64,000 nucleotides of DNA from a candidate division FCPU426 bacterium (GCA_027452205.1 DAIDGV010000024.1:280750-344749), one strand, 5' to 3'; numbered from the stretch's first letter, positions 41,914 to 51,588 are shown. The notes: generated by a model from the sequence alone, not told the origin. Translations and numbers: made by a program.

Positions 41914-43365
41914 TTAAAAGGGAAATTTCAAGAAGCCCGCGATCAGACTTCCCAGCACGCAGATGAAAAAAGCCGTGAAAAGACCCCAGGAGATCGGTTT
42001 CAACCCGGCCTTGGCTTCTTTGTCGGTCCGGACATAAAGCTGCATGGCCGCCCGCAAATAATAATAAGCGGAAACAAAGCTGTTCAGGACCGCCACCACC
42101 GCCAGCCAGACCAGCCCGTTATCGACTGCTAATTTGAAGAGGAAGTATTTCCCGAAGAACCCGGCCATAGGGGTCATGCCCGCTAAAGAGAAAAGGAACA
42201 CTGCCAGGGCCAAACCCATACCTGGATGCCGATAAGCCAGCCCTTGGTAATCGGAGAAATTGGAATTCTTTTCGCCTTCACCCGAAGCCCAAGCGATCCA
42301 GCCGAAAACTCCGGCAGTCATCAAGGTATAGGCCAAAAGATAGAAAGCTACCGCCCTCTCGACCACATCCGCGGGCGAACCCGTAGCGGCCGCCAACCCC
42401 ACCGCCACATAACCCGCGTGGGCCACGCTGGAATAGGCCAGCATGCGTTTTAAATTCGTTTGGGCTAAAGCGCTCAAGTTGCCCAAGGTCATGGTCAAGA
42501 CCGCCAGTGTGGCCAAGGCCGCTACCCAAGGACCGGGCATGGAGAAAACCTCGGCAAAAAGCCTCGCGAAGATACCGAAGGCTGCCGCTTTCACGCCCGT
42601 GGAAAGGAACCCCGAGACCGGCGCCGCCGCGCCATCGTAAACATCCGGCGCCCAACCATGGAAAGGCGCCAAGGCGACTTTGAATCCCAACCCCACGACC
42701 AGCAGGGCCGCGCCCAAATAGATGAAGACCATTTGGCTGGCCGCGCCTGGCAGGGCCGGCAAACCTTTTTCGATGAAAAGACGGAGTTCGGAAAAATGGG
42801 TCGTGCCCGAAACCCCATAAAGCACCGCAATGCCATAAAGGAGGAAAGCCGAGGAGAAAACCCCGGTCAGGAAATATTTCAGCGCCGCCTCAGCAGACCT
42901 TTCTTTATTGCGGAAATAACCGGCCAATATGTAACCCGCGATGGACATCAGTTCCAATCCCACGAACAGGGTCAAGAACTCGCCCGCCGAAACCAGCACC
43001 ATCATCCCCGCTGTAGCTAAAAGAATCAGGGCATAGTATTCACCCGTGACCGCCTTTTCCCGCTTTAAGTAACTGGAGGAAAAAAGCACCGTCAACGAGG
43101 CCGACAAAGCACAGATGGCTTGAAGGGTGACGGAGTAAAGGTCGATCACCACGGATCCTTGGAACAAGGCTCCTGGCATTCCTTGCAGGGACAAAAGCCG
43201 GAAGTCCGAGCCTAAAGCCAACAGCAAAAAGGTCAGTGTGGCCAAGGGCGCCGCGCGGCGGCCCGCTTCATGGAACAACACTTCCAGCAGCAAAAGCGTC
43301 AAAGCGCCCGCCACCACGAACCAAAGGGGCGCCAAGGCCGTCAGTTCTAAAGGAAGGGCGTTCAT
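41914..43365 (-). CDS. nuoN: NADH-quinone oxidoreductase subunit N
   Basis: NuoN is an antiporter-like, proton-pumping membrane subunit of complex I. The 483-residue protein has about 14 helices; SAGEFLTLFVGLELMSIAGY contains the key helix-5 Glu, and LGLGFKVALAPFHGWAPDVYDG (read here as VGLGFKVALAP then FHGWAPDVYDG) carries the conserved Lys and His of the pumping path. FKRMLAYSSVAHAGY-like NLKRMLAYSSVAHAGYV is the helix-9 signature. It overlaps nuoM by 4 nt (ATGA) and is the last structural nuo gene. Length is normal. Confidence 0.95.
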   Translation of the reverse strand: MNALPLELTALAPLWFVVAGALTLLLLEVLFHEAGRRAAPLATLTFLLLALGSDFRLLSLQGMPGALFQGSVVIDLYSVTLQAICALSASLTVLFSSSYLKREKAVTGEYYALILLATAGMMVLVSAGEFLTLFVGLELMSIAGYILAGYFRNKERSAEAALKYFLTGVFSSAFLLYGIAVLYGVSGTTHFSELRLFIEKGLPALPGAASQMVFIYLGAALLVVGLGFKVALAPFHGWAPDVYDGAAAPVSGFLSTGVKAAAFGIFARLFAEVFSMPGPWVAALATLAVLTMTLGNLSALAQTNLKRMLAYSSVAHAGYVAVGLAAATGSPADVVERAVAFYLLAYTLMTAGVFGWIAWASGEGEKNSNFSDYQGLAYRHPGMGLALAVFLFSLAGMTPMAGFFGKYFLFKLAVDNGLVWLAVVAVLNSFVSAYYYLRAAMQLYVRTDKEAKAGLKPISWGLFTAFFICVLGSLIAGFLKFPF

Positions 43366-44882
43366 GGGTGTTTTCCCTTCTCTTTATCCGCGTCCGCTTG
43401 CAACCGTAATTGATCCGCCGCGAAATCGGTCATGGCCGGGGCGGGCTTGAGCTTTTCAATGACGTTGGCTTGAAGGGATTTTTCCATCGGCCGAAGGAAG
43501 AAGTTCGGCGACAGCCCGATGAAGACCACGATCACCAAGAGCGGAAGAAGGAGCAAAATTTCGCGGGCATTCAGATCGACGATGGTCTTTTTCTTGGCCG
43601 ACACAGGCCCCAAGAAAATTTTGCCGTAAAGGTTGAACAGGTACCAAGCGGAGAAGATGAACCCCAAAATGGAAATGAGGGCCAGTACCGCGTTCACTTG
43701 ATAAGCCGAGACCAACACCAATATCTCGCCCACGAACCCGGCAAAACCCGGCAAGCCCACCGCCGCAGCCATTAACCATAAAAAAGCCGTGGCCAGTACC
43801 GGCGTTTGGCGCGCCCAGCCGCCGAAGTCGCTCATTTCGTAGGACCCGCGGCGCTCCACCATCATGCCCGCTAAAAGGAAAAGACCCGCCATATAGGCGC
43901 CATGGCTGATCATTTGAAGCATGCCGCCCTGCAGACCTGTCAGTGAGAAAGTGAAAAGTCCCAAGACGATGAGTCCCATGTGGGACAAGGAAGAGTAAGC
44001 CAGCACTTTTTTAAAGTTGGTCTGCAGGGTTGCCATCAAGGCCCCGTGCAAAAGACCCGCCACCGCTAGGATCATGATCCAGGGCGCGAAAGCCTTCGCG
44101 GCCACCGGGAAGAGCGGGATGCAGAAACGAAGCAGACCATAAGCACCCAGCTTTACCATGATGGCGGACAAGAGTACCGTACCGCCCGCAGGCGCCTCGG
44201 TATAGGCTTCGGGCAGCCAGCCATGCAGGGGGAACAAAGGCACCTTGATGAAGAAGGCCAGACCAAAAGCCAGGAAGCACCAGAACTGCGCGTCATCGGC
44301 GAAGATATGGTCGGCGATCTTCACATAATCAAAGCTCTTCACCTCATGGGTCACATAAAGGAGAGCCACCAGCATCAACAGCGAACCGAACATGGTGTAA
44401 AGAATGAACCGGATGGTCGCCTTCACTTTGTTCTCGCCGCCCCACAAGCCAATGAGGAAGAAAGCCGGGATGAGCATCAGTTCCCAAAACAGATAGAACA
44501 GGAAAAGATCCGTGGAGGCCAAGGCCCCGACCACTGCCGCTTCCATTAAAAGAATGGAGGCGTAATAACCCCGCTGGGCGAAGGAACCGAACCCGCCTAA
44601 CAGGACAAGGGGCACCAAAAATGTGGTCAGCAGCACCAGCCACAAAGAGATGCCGTCGATCCCCACTGCGTAATGGATACCCAAAGCGGGCACCAGGTCA
44701 TACTGTTCTTTGAATTGGAACCCAGCGTTGGAAAGATCAAATTGGGTGTAAAGCCCCAGGGAGAAAATGAAGACGACCAGCGAAACGAGGAACGACAAGG
44801 CCTTCGTGGTCTTTTCCCAGGGGAAAAGGCTCACCAACAGGGCCCCCGCCAGCGGCAATCCAATGAGTAACGATAAGATCAC
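43362..44882 (-). CDS. nuoM: NADH-quinone oxidoreductase subunit M
   Basis: NuoM is another antiporter-like subunit of complex I. The 506-residue protein contains LFLFYLFWELMLIPAFFLIG with the conserved Glu, FFIKVPLFPLHGWLPEAYTE with the Lys and His, NFKKVLAYSSLSHMGLIVLG and WLMAAAVGLPGFAGFVGE. About 14 helices cover the length, and a charged C-terminus (LRLQADADKEKGKHP) of about 30 residues is a small extension beyond the final helix. It begins 10 nt after nuoL and overlaps nuoN by 4 nt, as expected for an operon. Confidence 0.95.
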   Translation of the reverse strand: MILSLLIGLPLAGALLVSLFPWEKTTKALSFLVSLVVFIFSLGLYTQFDLSNAGFQFKEQYDLVPALGIHYAVGIDGISLWLVLLTTFLVPLVLLGGFGSFAQRGYYASILLMEAAVVGALASTDLFLFYLFWELMLIPAFFLIGLWGGENKVKATIRFILYTMFGSLLMLVALLYVTHEVKSFDYVKIADHIFADDAQFWCFLAFGLAFFIKVPLFPLHGWLPEAYTEAPAGGTVLLSAIMVKLGAYGLLRFCIPLFPVAAKAFAPWIMILAVAGLLHGALMATLQTNFKKVLAYSSLSHMGLIVLGLFTFSLTGLQGGMLQMISHGAYMAGLFLLAGMMVERRGSYEMSDFGGWARQTPVLATAFLWLMAAAVGLPGFAGFVGEILVLVSAYQVNAVLALISILGFIFSAWYLFNLYGKIFLGPVSAKKKTIVDLNAREILLLLPLLVIVVFIGLSPNFFLRPMEKSLQANVIEKLKPAPAMTDFAADQLRLQADADKEKGKHP

Positions 44883-44892
44883 GTTGAACCCC

Positions 44893-46875
44893 TTATGAAT
44901 GTAAAAAGAGATAGATCAATAACGCGGCGCCCGCCGCGATATAAGCCAAGTAAGCCCGCACCAATCCGCTTTGGACCTGTTTCGCCGCTTGGGCCGTGCG
45001 GGTTACCGCTTGAACACCCAATTCCACCAACCGCCCCACAAAGAGCCCCTCGATCAGCCATTGGGACACCCAGCGGGCGATAGCCTTCACGAAAGCCACC
45101 ACCGTGTGTTGATAGAACTCATCCACGTAATATTTGCCTTCGAGCACCTTTTTGACGCCCGAGAAGGTCTGGGCTAGGTTCTTGCTGACCGAGTGTTTGA
45201 AACCGTAAGCGTACCAAGCCAGGGCCACACCCGCCCAAGCCACAAGGAAAGAGAGAAGCATCAGGATAGGTTCGAGTTTAGGAGAAACTCCATTGGCGTC
45301 CAGGGTCGAGAGATGGAACAAGGGATCGAGGAATTTTCCCAGCTCGTCCGCGCCGCCGATGGCCGTCGGCACGCCGATCCACCCGATGAACATGGACCCA
45401 ATGCCCAAAGCCAGCACCGGCCAGGTCATGATCCGGGGCGATTCATGCAGATGTTCGTACACTTCCCGGTCACCGCGGTAATCACCGAAGAAGACCATCA
45501 CGATCAAACGGGTCATATAGAAAGCGGTCAGGAAAGAGGTAAAGAGCGCGATGACATAGAGCACTTCCGGCAAGAGGGGAAAAATAGGGTTCGGCGTCGC
45601 CAAAGCGCGCCACAGGATCTCATCCTTGCTGAAGAAACCGCCGCAGGTGGGCAAAATGCCCGCGATAGCGATCCAGCCCAGCAAGAATCCCAGGCTGGTC
45701 ATGGGGATATGCTTGAGAAGCCCGCCCATTTTGCGGATGTCCTGTTCCCCGCGAAGCGAGTGGATGACCGACCCCGCCGCCAGGAACAAACAAGCCTTGA
45801 AGAACCCGTGCGTGATCAGGTGGAAGATGCCCGATTCATAGCTGGTCACGCCGACGCCCAGGAACATATAACCCAACTGGGAGACAGTCGAGTAAGCCAG
45901 TACCTTCTTGATGTCCGTCTGCACCAACGCGATGGTCGCGGCGAAGAGGGCGGTCAAAACGCCGATAACGGCGATGAGGGTGGAAGCCCAGGGGGCTAAC
46001 ACATAGATAAAGTCCAACCGGGCCACTAAATAGACCCCGGCGGTCACCATGGTGGCCGCGTGGATCAAGGCCGAAACCGGCGTGGGACCCGCCATGGCGT
46101 CCGGTAGCCATATATACAGAGGGATCTGGGCGGACTTACCGGCCGCGCCGATGAAGAAGAACAGGCAAATAAGCGTGGCGGTGGTTTCGGTGAACACCTG
46201 CTTGTGGGCCAAAAGCTCGTTAAAGTTGAAGGTGCCCGCCAAAGCGAAGACCATCAAAAGACCGGCCACGAACCCGGCATCCCCGATGCGGTTGACGATG
46301 ATCGCCTTCTTTCCCGCTTCGGCCTTGGCCACATCGTCGAACCAGAAACCGATCAGCAGGTAAGAACAGAAACCCACCCCTTCCCAACCCAGGAAAAGGA
46401 CCAACAGGTCTTGGCCCAGGACCAGCACCAGCATCGAAAAAAGGAACAGGTTGAGGTAAGTGAAGTATCGGCCAAAACCCTCGTCGTTCTTCATATAGCC
46501 GATGGAATAAAGATGGATCAGGCTGGCCACGAAGGTGATGAAGACAACCATCACGCCCGAAAGCGCGTTTAACTCAAAGCTGAAGTTTACATGAAAAGCG
46601 GCGGACTCGACCCAGTTGAACAGGTCCTGCACCCAGGGGCTGTCCGGGGCCTTCTTGAAAGAGAGGAACATTTCCCAGGACACGATGAAAGAAGCGATCG
46701 AAGCGCCACAGGCGATCAGGGCATTCACCCAGGGTTTCACCGTCAGCACTTTGCGGGCGGAAAGCAGGGTCAAGAAGCCGTTCAGGAAGGCGCCCAAGAG
46801 CGGCAAGGCCGCGATCAGCCACAGCCAATCCGAATGGGTGTAAGTGATGTTCTGAAAATGTTCTAGTTTAAGCAT
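44893..46875 (-). CDS. nuoL: NADH-quinone oxidoreductase subunit L
   Basis: NuoL is the distal proton-pumping subunit of complex I. The 660-residue protein has FLGWEGVGFCSYLLIGFWF (helix-5 Glu), KSAQIPLYIWLPDAMAGPTP, SALIHAATMVTAGVYL with the conserved His, and DIKKVLAYSTVSQLGYMFLG. The long C-terminal amphipathic helix and last membrane helix (about 560-655) are present. It is separated from nuoK by 7 nt and from nuoM by 10 nt. A 17-18-helix topology is as expected. There are no anomalies. Confidence 0.95.
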   Translation of the reverse strand: MLKLEHFQNITYTHSDWLWLIAALPLLGAFLNGFLTLLSARKVLTVKPWVNALIACGASIASFIVSWEMFLSFKKAPDSPWVQDLFNWVESAAFHVNFSFELNALSGVMVVFITFVASLIHLYSIGYMKNDEGFGRYFTYLNLFLFSMLVLVLGQDLLVLFLGWEGVGFCSYLLIGFWFDDVAKAEAGKKAIIVNRIGDAGFVAGLLMVFALAGTFNFNELLAHKQVFTETTATLICLFFFIGAAGKSAQIPLYIWLPDAMAGPTPVSALIHAATMVTAGVYLVARLDFIYVLAPWASTLIAVIGVLTALFAATIALVQTDIKKVLAYSTVSQLGYMFLGVGVTSYESGIFHLITHGFFKACLFLAAGSVIHSLRGEQDIRKMGGLLKHIPMTSLGFLLGWIAIAGILPTCGGFFSKDEILWRALATPNPIFPLLPEVLYVIALFTSFLTAFYMTRLIVMVFFGDYRGDREVYEHLHESPRIMTWPVLALGIGSMFIGWIGVPTAIGGADELGKFLDPLFHLSTLDANGVSPKLEPILMLLSFLVAWAGVALAWYAYGFKHSVSKNLAQTFSGVKKVLEGKYYVDEFYQHTVVAFVKAIARWVSQWLIEGLFVGRLVELGVQAVTRTAQAAKQVQSGLVRAYLAYIAAGAALLIYLFLHS

Positions 46876-46882
46876 GCCGTCC

Positions 46883-47200
46883 TCAATCCTTCAATTCGTT
46901 GAACAAGTCCACGTTCACGTTCTCTTTCAAACGGAACAAGGCGATCACAATGGCCAATCCCACGCAAGCCTCGGCCGCGGCCACCGCCACCACGAACAAA
47001 ACGATCACCTGCCCCGTCAGGTCGCCATGAATGCGAGCGAAGGTGATGAAGGACAAGTTCACCGCGTTGAGCATCAGTTCCAGGGACATCAGGGAAACAA
47101 AGATGTTCTTGCGCGAAAGCACTCCTGCCGTGCCGATGCCGAAAAGAATGGCCGACAGCGCCAGGTAGTGGGTCGGGGTGATGGGAAATAGAATATCCAT
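46883..47200 (-). CDS. nuoK: NADH-quinone oxidoreductase subunit K
   Basis: The 105-residue NuoK has three membrane helices (about 7-25, 30-50, 62-85). Conserved features are the acidic residue in [14 protein letters not shown] (Glu in helix 2) and [20 protein letters not shown] with a Glu in helix 3, both needed for proton translocation. The ATG at 47200 is 104 nt from the nuoJ stop, a gap much wider than others in the operon and filled by a repeat with a perfect palindrome. nuoL follows after 7 nt. Confidence 0.95.
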   Translation of the reverse strand: MDILFPITPTHYLALSAILFGIGTAGVLSRKNIFVSLMSLELMLNAVNLSFITFARIHGDLTGQVIVLFVVAVAAAEACVGLAIVIALFRLKENVNVDLFNELKD

Positions 47201-47234
47201 TTAAAATCCTCGGTTCCAAGTTTTGAACAACAGG

Positions 47235-47304
47235 TATTTTTGAGCCATTGGCTCAAAAATATTCATGAATTCATAATTCAAAATTGTTAATTCAAAATTG
47301 GTGT
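47235..47304. repeat. Palindrome plus AT-rich repeat between nuoJ and nuoK
   Basis: TATTTTTGAGCCA-T-TGGCTCAAAAATA (47235-47261) is a perfect 13-bp inverted repeat. It is followed by AATTCATAATTCAAAATT words (47268-47300) also found, inverted, in the nuoE-nuoD gap. The insert separates two genes that are usually adjacent. Confidence 0.6.
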
Positions 47305-47808
47305 TCATAATTTCCTTTTCGCGAGCACCAAGGCGCCGACCACCGCGGTCAAAAGCACCAAGGAAAGGATCTCGAACGGGAAGAGATGGTCCGCGAACAT
47401 CTTCGCGCCCACCGAGGCCATGCTGCCAAATTCAGGAGAAACAGAACCATTGGCCCAATCCTTGTTCGGGATCACGCAAAAGAGCATCGGGCTGACAATA
47501 GCCGCTCCCACACCGATCAGGGCTAGGAGAACGACAAAACCCTTGGCTCTCATTCGTTGGAGATCTTCCGGTTCTAAGTTGAGCAACATGATGACGAAGA
47601 TGACCAGAACCATGATGCCGCCCGCATAGACCAAAATTTGGATGATGGAAAGGAACCGCGCGTTCAGCATGGCGTAAAGCCCCGCCAGCCCCGCGAAAGC
47701 GCCCACCATGGCCATGGCTGAGGCGATGGGATTCGTGCGAGTAATGACCATCAGGCCGAACCCGATCAACGCCGCCGCTAGGATATAAAAAAGAACCGTC
47801 TCGATCAT
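47305..47808 (-). CDS. nuoJ: NADH-quinone oxidoreductase subunit J
   Basis: The 167-residue NuoJ has five membrane helices. NPIASAMAMVGAFAGLAGLYAMLNARFL contains the conserved helix-3 region (quoted here in part), and IQILVYAGGIMVLVIFVIML is its most conserved stretch, with Tyr and Gly residues in the transmembrane pi-bulge. The track ORF begins at 47991, inside the preceding small gene; ATG 47808 starts the family's N-terminus (MIETVLFYILAA) and overlaps the stop of the 78-residue ORF by 4 nt. It is followed by the widened junction with nuoK. Confidence 0.93.
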   Translation of the reverse strand: MIETVLFYILAAALIGFGLMVITRTNPIASAMAMVGAFAGLAGLYAMLNARFLSIIQILVYAGGIMVLVIFVIMLLNLEPEDLQRMRAKGFVVLLALIGVGAAIVSPMLFCVIPNKDWANGSVSPEFGSMASVGAKMFADHLFPFEILSLVLLTAVVGALVLAKRKL

Positions 47809-48041
47809 TTCGAACCTCTTCGTCTTTTCGGCCGGACTTTCACCCAACGCCGCAATGCCACCACCGACCAGATCGCTTCCACCGCCCCAAAAGGCCAGGC
47901 GCCTTGAAGAAAACCGTACACCGAAGCCAAGACACAACCCCCGGCAAAACCCAGGGTGAACCAAGGACTTCTCGCTTCCAAAGCGTAACAAACCAACATC
48001 GCCGTTACCGCGAATAACCCAAAAAGGGTCAGGGGATCCAA
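47805..48041 (-). CDS. Small membrane protein embedded in the nuo operon (78 aa)
   Basis: This 78-residue protein has three hydrophobic segments (about 5-20, 28-44, 48-60) and a strongly basic tail (VKVRPKRRRGSK). It is not one of the 14 canonical complex I subunits. It lies 3 nt after nuoI and overlaps nuoJ by 4 nt, so it is translated as an integral part of the operon. Such tight embedding suggests an accessory or assembly role in complex I. GC content and codon use match its neighbours. The family is unnamed to me. Confidence 0.75.
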   Translation of the reverse strand: MDPLTLFGLFAVTAMLVCYALEARSPWFTLGFAGGCVLASVYGFLQGAWPFGAVEAIWSVVALRRWVKVRPKRRRGSK

Positions 48042-48044
48042 GTC

Positions 48045-48590
48045 TTACGGCCTCGCGTGGGGGCCGTGGGTAAGCTGCACCGGACGGGGCGGGTTATAGC
48101 CCGTCACCACATCCTTGTTGTCATGGTTCATCAAGAACTCTTTGCTATAGACCAGGCTCTCGCGGGTGTAATCGGCAATGGTCACGTCAGGGATATCCAT
48201 GCGGATGGCGTCCAGGGGACAGGCTTCCACGCAGAAACCGCAGAACACGCAGCGCAGCATGTCGATGTCGAATTTTTCCGGGCGCTTTTCGATGTTGGGG
48301 TCCGGGGATTCCTCGGCTTTGATGTGGATGCACTCCGCCGGGCAAGCGGTGGCGCAAAGCATGCAGGCGGTACAGCGGGGCGTTCCGTCCTCGCGCTTCA
48401 TCAAGCGGTGGCGGCCCCGGGTGGCGGGCGGCAGGGCCTTTTTCTGTTCGGGGTAAAAGACCACCGACATACGCTTCGGGTTGAAAAGGTTCTTGATCAC
48501 ATGGCCCAAGGTCAGGAACAGGCCTTGCACCACCGCGATCAGGTAAAATTTTTCAGCGCCTTGGGCGCCAGTCCTCTCAACGACTTTCAT
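48045..48590 (-). CDS. nuoI: NADH-quinone oxidoreductase subunit I
   Basis: NuoI holds clusters N6a and N6b that carry electrons to N2. The 181-residue protein has CTACMLCATACPAECIHI (about 74-91) and CVFCGFCVEACPLDAIRM (about 114-131), both CxxCxxCxxxCP. An N-terminal amphipathic helix VVQGLFLTLGHVIKNLF contacts the membrane. It is 16 nt after nuoH. The tail (YNPPRPVQLTHGPHARP) is slightly long. All eight cluster cysteines are present. Confidence 0.95.
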   Translation of the reverse strand: MKVVERTGAQGAEKFYLIAVVQGLFLTLGHVIKNLFNPKRMSVVFYPEQKKALPPATRGRHRLMKREDGTPRCTACMLCATACPAECIHIKAEESPDPNIEKRPEKFDIDMLRCVFCGFCVEACPLDAIRMDIPDVTIADYTRESLVYSKEFLMNHDNKDVVTGYNPPRPVQLTHGPHARP

Positions 48591-48606
48591 TCCACATTCC
48601 TTTTCG

Positions 48607-49908
48607 TCACTTTTGGGTCAACAACACCAGGCCGGTGACCAACAGGTTCACCAGCGCCAAAGGCAGCATCACTTTCCAGCCCAACCGCATCAATTGATCA
48701 TAACGGAACCGCGGCAGGGTCCAGCGCACCCACACGAAAAGCCAGCAGAAGAAGAAAACTTTGGCCAATAAAGCGCCCAGTTGCAGCACCGCCGCCATCA
48801 CGCCCGGGGCCCAGTCTGGCAGGGTCCAACCGAAGGAAAGGAAGAGAACGACGATTGCCGCTAAAGCCAAACCATATCCCAGGTAAGCGAAGAAGAAAGG
48901 TTCGGCCTTGCGGACACCCTTTAAACCTTCTTGGCGCTCCCCATGCACTTGAAAGATGTAACCCAGCACGCCGCCCTTGAGGGCCACTAAGACGCAGAGA
49001 GCGATCAACACCCCATGGGGATGGGCCATCAGCACTTCGGTCGGGGCGTAAGGCACTTGATAGCCGCCCAGGAACAAGGTGGAGATGACGAAAGCCGCCA
49101 CCACCATATTGGAATACTCGGCCATGAAGAAGAGAGCAAACTTCACGCTGGAATACTCGATGTGATACCCGGCGACGAGTTCCGATTCCCCCTCCGCCAG
49201 ATCGAAGGGATTGCGGTTGGTCTCGGCGAAAGACGCCACTAGAAAAAGGATGAAGCCAAAAGGTTGGAGGAAAATTCCCCAGTTCGGCAGCGGCAAGGCG
49301 TGGCCCCAGGCGGTAACAAGCGCCCCTTGGTTTTCCACGATGGCGCTGACCTGGGTGGTTTGATAGACCATCAAAAGCCCGACGATCGCCAACCCCATGG
49401 AAAGTTCGTAGGAGATCATTTGGGCCGAGGAACGCAACCCGCCCAACAGGGAAAATTTGCTGTTCGAGGCCCAACCCGCCAGGATGACCGCGAAAACGCC
49501 CATGCTGGTAATGGAAAGAACGTAAAGGATACCCACATCGAAGTTGGCCGCTTGAAAGACGATGTTATGCCCGCCCACCATGATGGGGGCGGCCAGGGGA
49601 ATGATGAGCAGGGGCAAGAGGGATACCGTCATCGACCAGAAGGGCGCCAGCCAGTAATAGAACTTGTTCGAGCCCGAGGGGGTGATGTTCTCTTTATTGA
49701 GGAGCTTCACCACGTCGGCGAAGTTATGGATCATACCGAACAAGCGCACACCCAGGATCTCCGCGCGGTTGGGGCCGATCCGGTCCTGGATGATGGCGCT
49801 TCCCTTGCGCTCGAGCCAGATCATGAAGGGCACGAACTGCAGCGGGGTGATCCACATGACCACCGTCATCACCGCGATATTGATAAGAGTGAACAACTGG
49901 TTATCCAA
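48607..49908 (-). CDS. nuoH: NADH-quinone oxidoreductase subunit H
   Basis: NuoH forms the quinone tunnel and links the peripheral and membrane arms. The 433-residue protein is longer than the usual 320-350; the C-terminal part (after about 330) has extra helices. Family signatures include RKGSAIIQDRIGPNRAEILG (about 32-51), LKLLNKE-like VVKLLNKENITPSG, and FAETNRNPFDLAEGESELVAG with the conserved Glu/Asp loop, and GYHIEYSSVKFALFF. About ten helices are visible. It follows nuoG by 32 nt. The length excess is worth noting but is all in frame. Confidence 0.94.
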   Translation of the reverse strand: MDNQLFTLINIAVMTVVMWITPLQFVPFMIWLERKGSAIIQDRIGPNRAEILGVRLFGMIHNFADVVKLLNKENITPSGSNKFYYWLAPFWSMTVSLLPLLIIPLAAPIMVGGHNIVFQAANFDVGILYVLSITSMGVFAVILAGWASNSKFSLLGGLRSSAQMISYELSMGLAIVGLLMVYQTTQVSAIVENQGALVTAWGHALPLPNWGIFLQPFGFILFLVASFAETNRNPFDLAEGESELVAGYHIEYSSVKFALFFMAEYSNMVVAAFVISTLFLGGYQVPYAPTEVLMAHPHGVLIALCVLVALKGGVLGYIFQVHGERQEGLKGVRKAEPFFFAYLGYGLALAAIVVLFLSFGWTLPDWAPGVMAAVLQLGALLAKVFFFCWLFVWVRWTLPRFRYDQLMRLGWKVMLPLALVNLLVTGLVLLTQK

Positions 49909-49940
49909 ATCAACGACTCCCGCAAAGATTCATTCCAACC

Positions 49941-51587
49941 TTAAGCTTTCGAGCATTCACCTTCGCATTTTTTACCCAACACGTTCGGCTGGGCCTTGAT
50001 GCCCTTGAAGGGCTCCTCGGCCACCGATGCCAACCCAGCCAAAACCACTCCCGTTGAGGGGATGGAATTGAAGGTAAGCCCCTTCAGCGCCTCTACTTCC
50101 TTCGCCATCGCGTTGAACACCGATGGCGTGTCCACATAGTCGAAACCTTCCACTTTCAAGGCGTTGGCCAAACAGGCCAGCCACATCGAGCTCTCGATCA
50201 CATCTGGGTTCTCCGGTTCAAAGGCCTGGCGGAAACGCTGCAGGCGGCTGGTGGCGTTCACGAAGGTGCCGTTCTTCTCGATGAAGGTGCGCACTGGGAA
50301 GACCATGGCCCCCTTCTCGACGGTCTTGGTCTGATGGACCGAAAGCACGATCAAGGCATTCACCTTGCCATAGACCTTTTGGGCCAAAGCTTCGTCATGG
50401 CCGAAAGGATTGTTGTGCATCATCAGGACGATCTTGAACTCGCCCTTTTCCATGCGGGCCAACAGGTCCTTGCCTTCGGTATCAAAACCCAAAAGCTTCA
50501 GGCCTTGACGGTTCGGGGTCTTGTCCGCCACTTTGAGCACGTTATCCGCGTCGCCCGGCTTGTCCCAGAAAGGCGCAGCCAGGTTCTTGGGGTTGAAACG
50601 CTTTTCGAAGAGTTTCTTCATCACATAAAGATCTTCCAGCGCCGCGGTGGGCGAGGCGATACCCGCCACTTGGTCCGCCGGGATGTCCTGGAGCAGTTTG
50701 GCCAATTGATCGATGCCATAAGCCAAGTTGCGGTTCTCTTTGCCCACTCGCACTTCAGCGGCGCGGTTGGTCTGATAATGGTCGAAGGAGAAGCGGCCTT
50801 CGTCGCACATCCAGGTCTTGTTCAGTTCAGGATTCTCACGGGGCATGAAGCGGTAAATGTGGCCCTTGTTCTGTTCCACCGTCATGTTGCAGCCTCGGGC
50901 GCAGCCGTGGCAGACCGATTCGGTCTTTTTGAGGAACCAGACCCGCTGTTTGAAGCGGAATTCTTTCAGGGTCAGCGCGCCCACCGGGCAAATGTCCGTC
51001 ACGTTGCCCGAATAGGCGTTGTCCAACCGCACTCCCGGGAAAATATCGATCTTGGCTTCATGGCCCCGGTTCACGATGGCCAGTTCGGAGGTTTTCGGCA
51101 CTTCATCCACGAAACGGATACAGCGGGTGCAAAGCACGCAGCGTTCTTGATCGAGCATGATGTGCTCGCCGATATCTTCCGCTTTGCCGCCCTTGAAGTA
51201 ACGGGGCACATCCCGGCGGGCGTCATAAAGGCCGTATTCCATATACTGGTTCTGCAGTTTGCATTCGCCCGCTTTGTCGCAGACCGGACAATCCAGCGGA
51301 TGGTCGAGGAGCAGCATTTCAATGGCGCTCTTTTGAGCGGCCTTGGCCTTGGGCGACAAGGTGTGAATGACCATGCCCTCCGCCACCTTGGTGTTACAGC
51401 CCACGGTCAGCATGTTGCCCTTGGGACCTTCGATCTCCACCATGCAGGTGCGGCAATTGCCCGCCACGGGCAGGTAGCGCTGGTAGCAGAAATGCTCCAG
51501 CTTCACGTCGTTCGAAAGCGCCGCCTCGAGGACGTTCGTTCCGTCCGGCACTTCCATCACTTTTCCGTCGATCGTGATCTTCGCCAT
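49941..51587 (-). CDS. nuoG: NADH-quinone oxidoreductase subunit G
   Basis: NuoG carries several clusters in the peripheral arm. The 548-residue protein is shorter than the common 680-900. An N-terminal [2Fe-2S] domain has CYQRYLPVAGNCRTCMVEIE, LDHPLDCPVCDKAGECKLQ gives the His-Cys cluster, CVLCTRCIRFVDEVP the next, and CHGCARGCNMTVEQ a further region. The molybdopterin-oxidoreductase-like part after 230 is reduced. The C-terminus EGECSKA is short. It overlaps nothing and follows nuoF by 1 nt. All electron-path cysteines appear present. Confidence 0.93.
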   Translation of the reverse strand: MAKITIDGKVMEVPDGTNVLEAALSNDVKLEHFCYQRYLPVAGNCRTCMVEIEGPKGNMLTVGCNTKVAEGMVIHTLSPKAKAAQKSAIEMLLLDHPLDCPVCDKAGECKLQNQYMEYGLYDARRDVPRYFKGGKAEDIGEHIMLDQERCVLCTRCIRFVDEVPKTSELAIVNRGHEAKIDIFPGVRLDNAYSGNVTDICPVGALTLKEFRFKQRVWFLKKTESVCHGCARGCNMTVEQNKGHIYRFMPRENPELNKTWMCDEGRFSFDHYQTNRAAEVRVGKENRNLAYGIDQLAKLLQDIPADQVAGIASPTAALEDLYVMKKLFEKRFNPKNLAAPFWDKPGDADNVLKVADKTPNRQGLKLLGFDTEGKDLLARMEKGEFKIVLMMHNNPFGHDEALAQKVYGKVNALIVLSVHQTKTVEKGAMVFPVRTFIEKNGTFVNATSRLQRFRQAFEPENPDVIESSMWLACLANALKVEGFDYVDTPSVFNAMAKEVEALKGLTFNSIPSTGVVLAGLASVAEEPFKGIKAQPNVLGKKCEGECSKA

Positions 51588-51588
51588 A

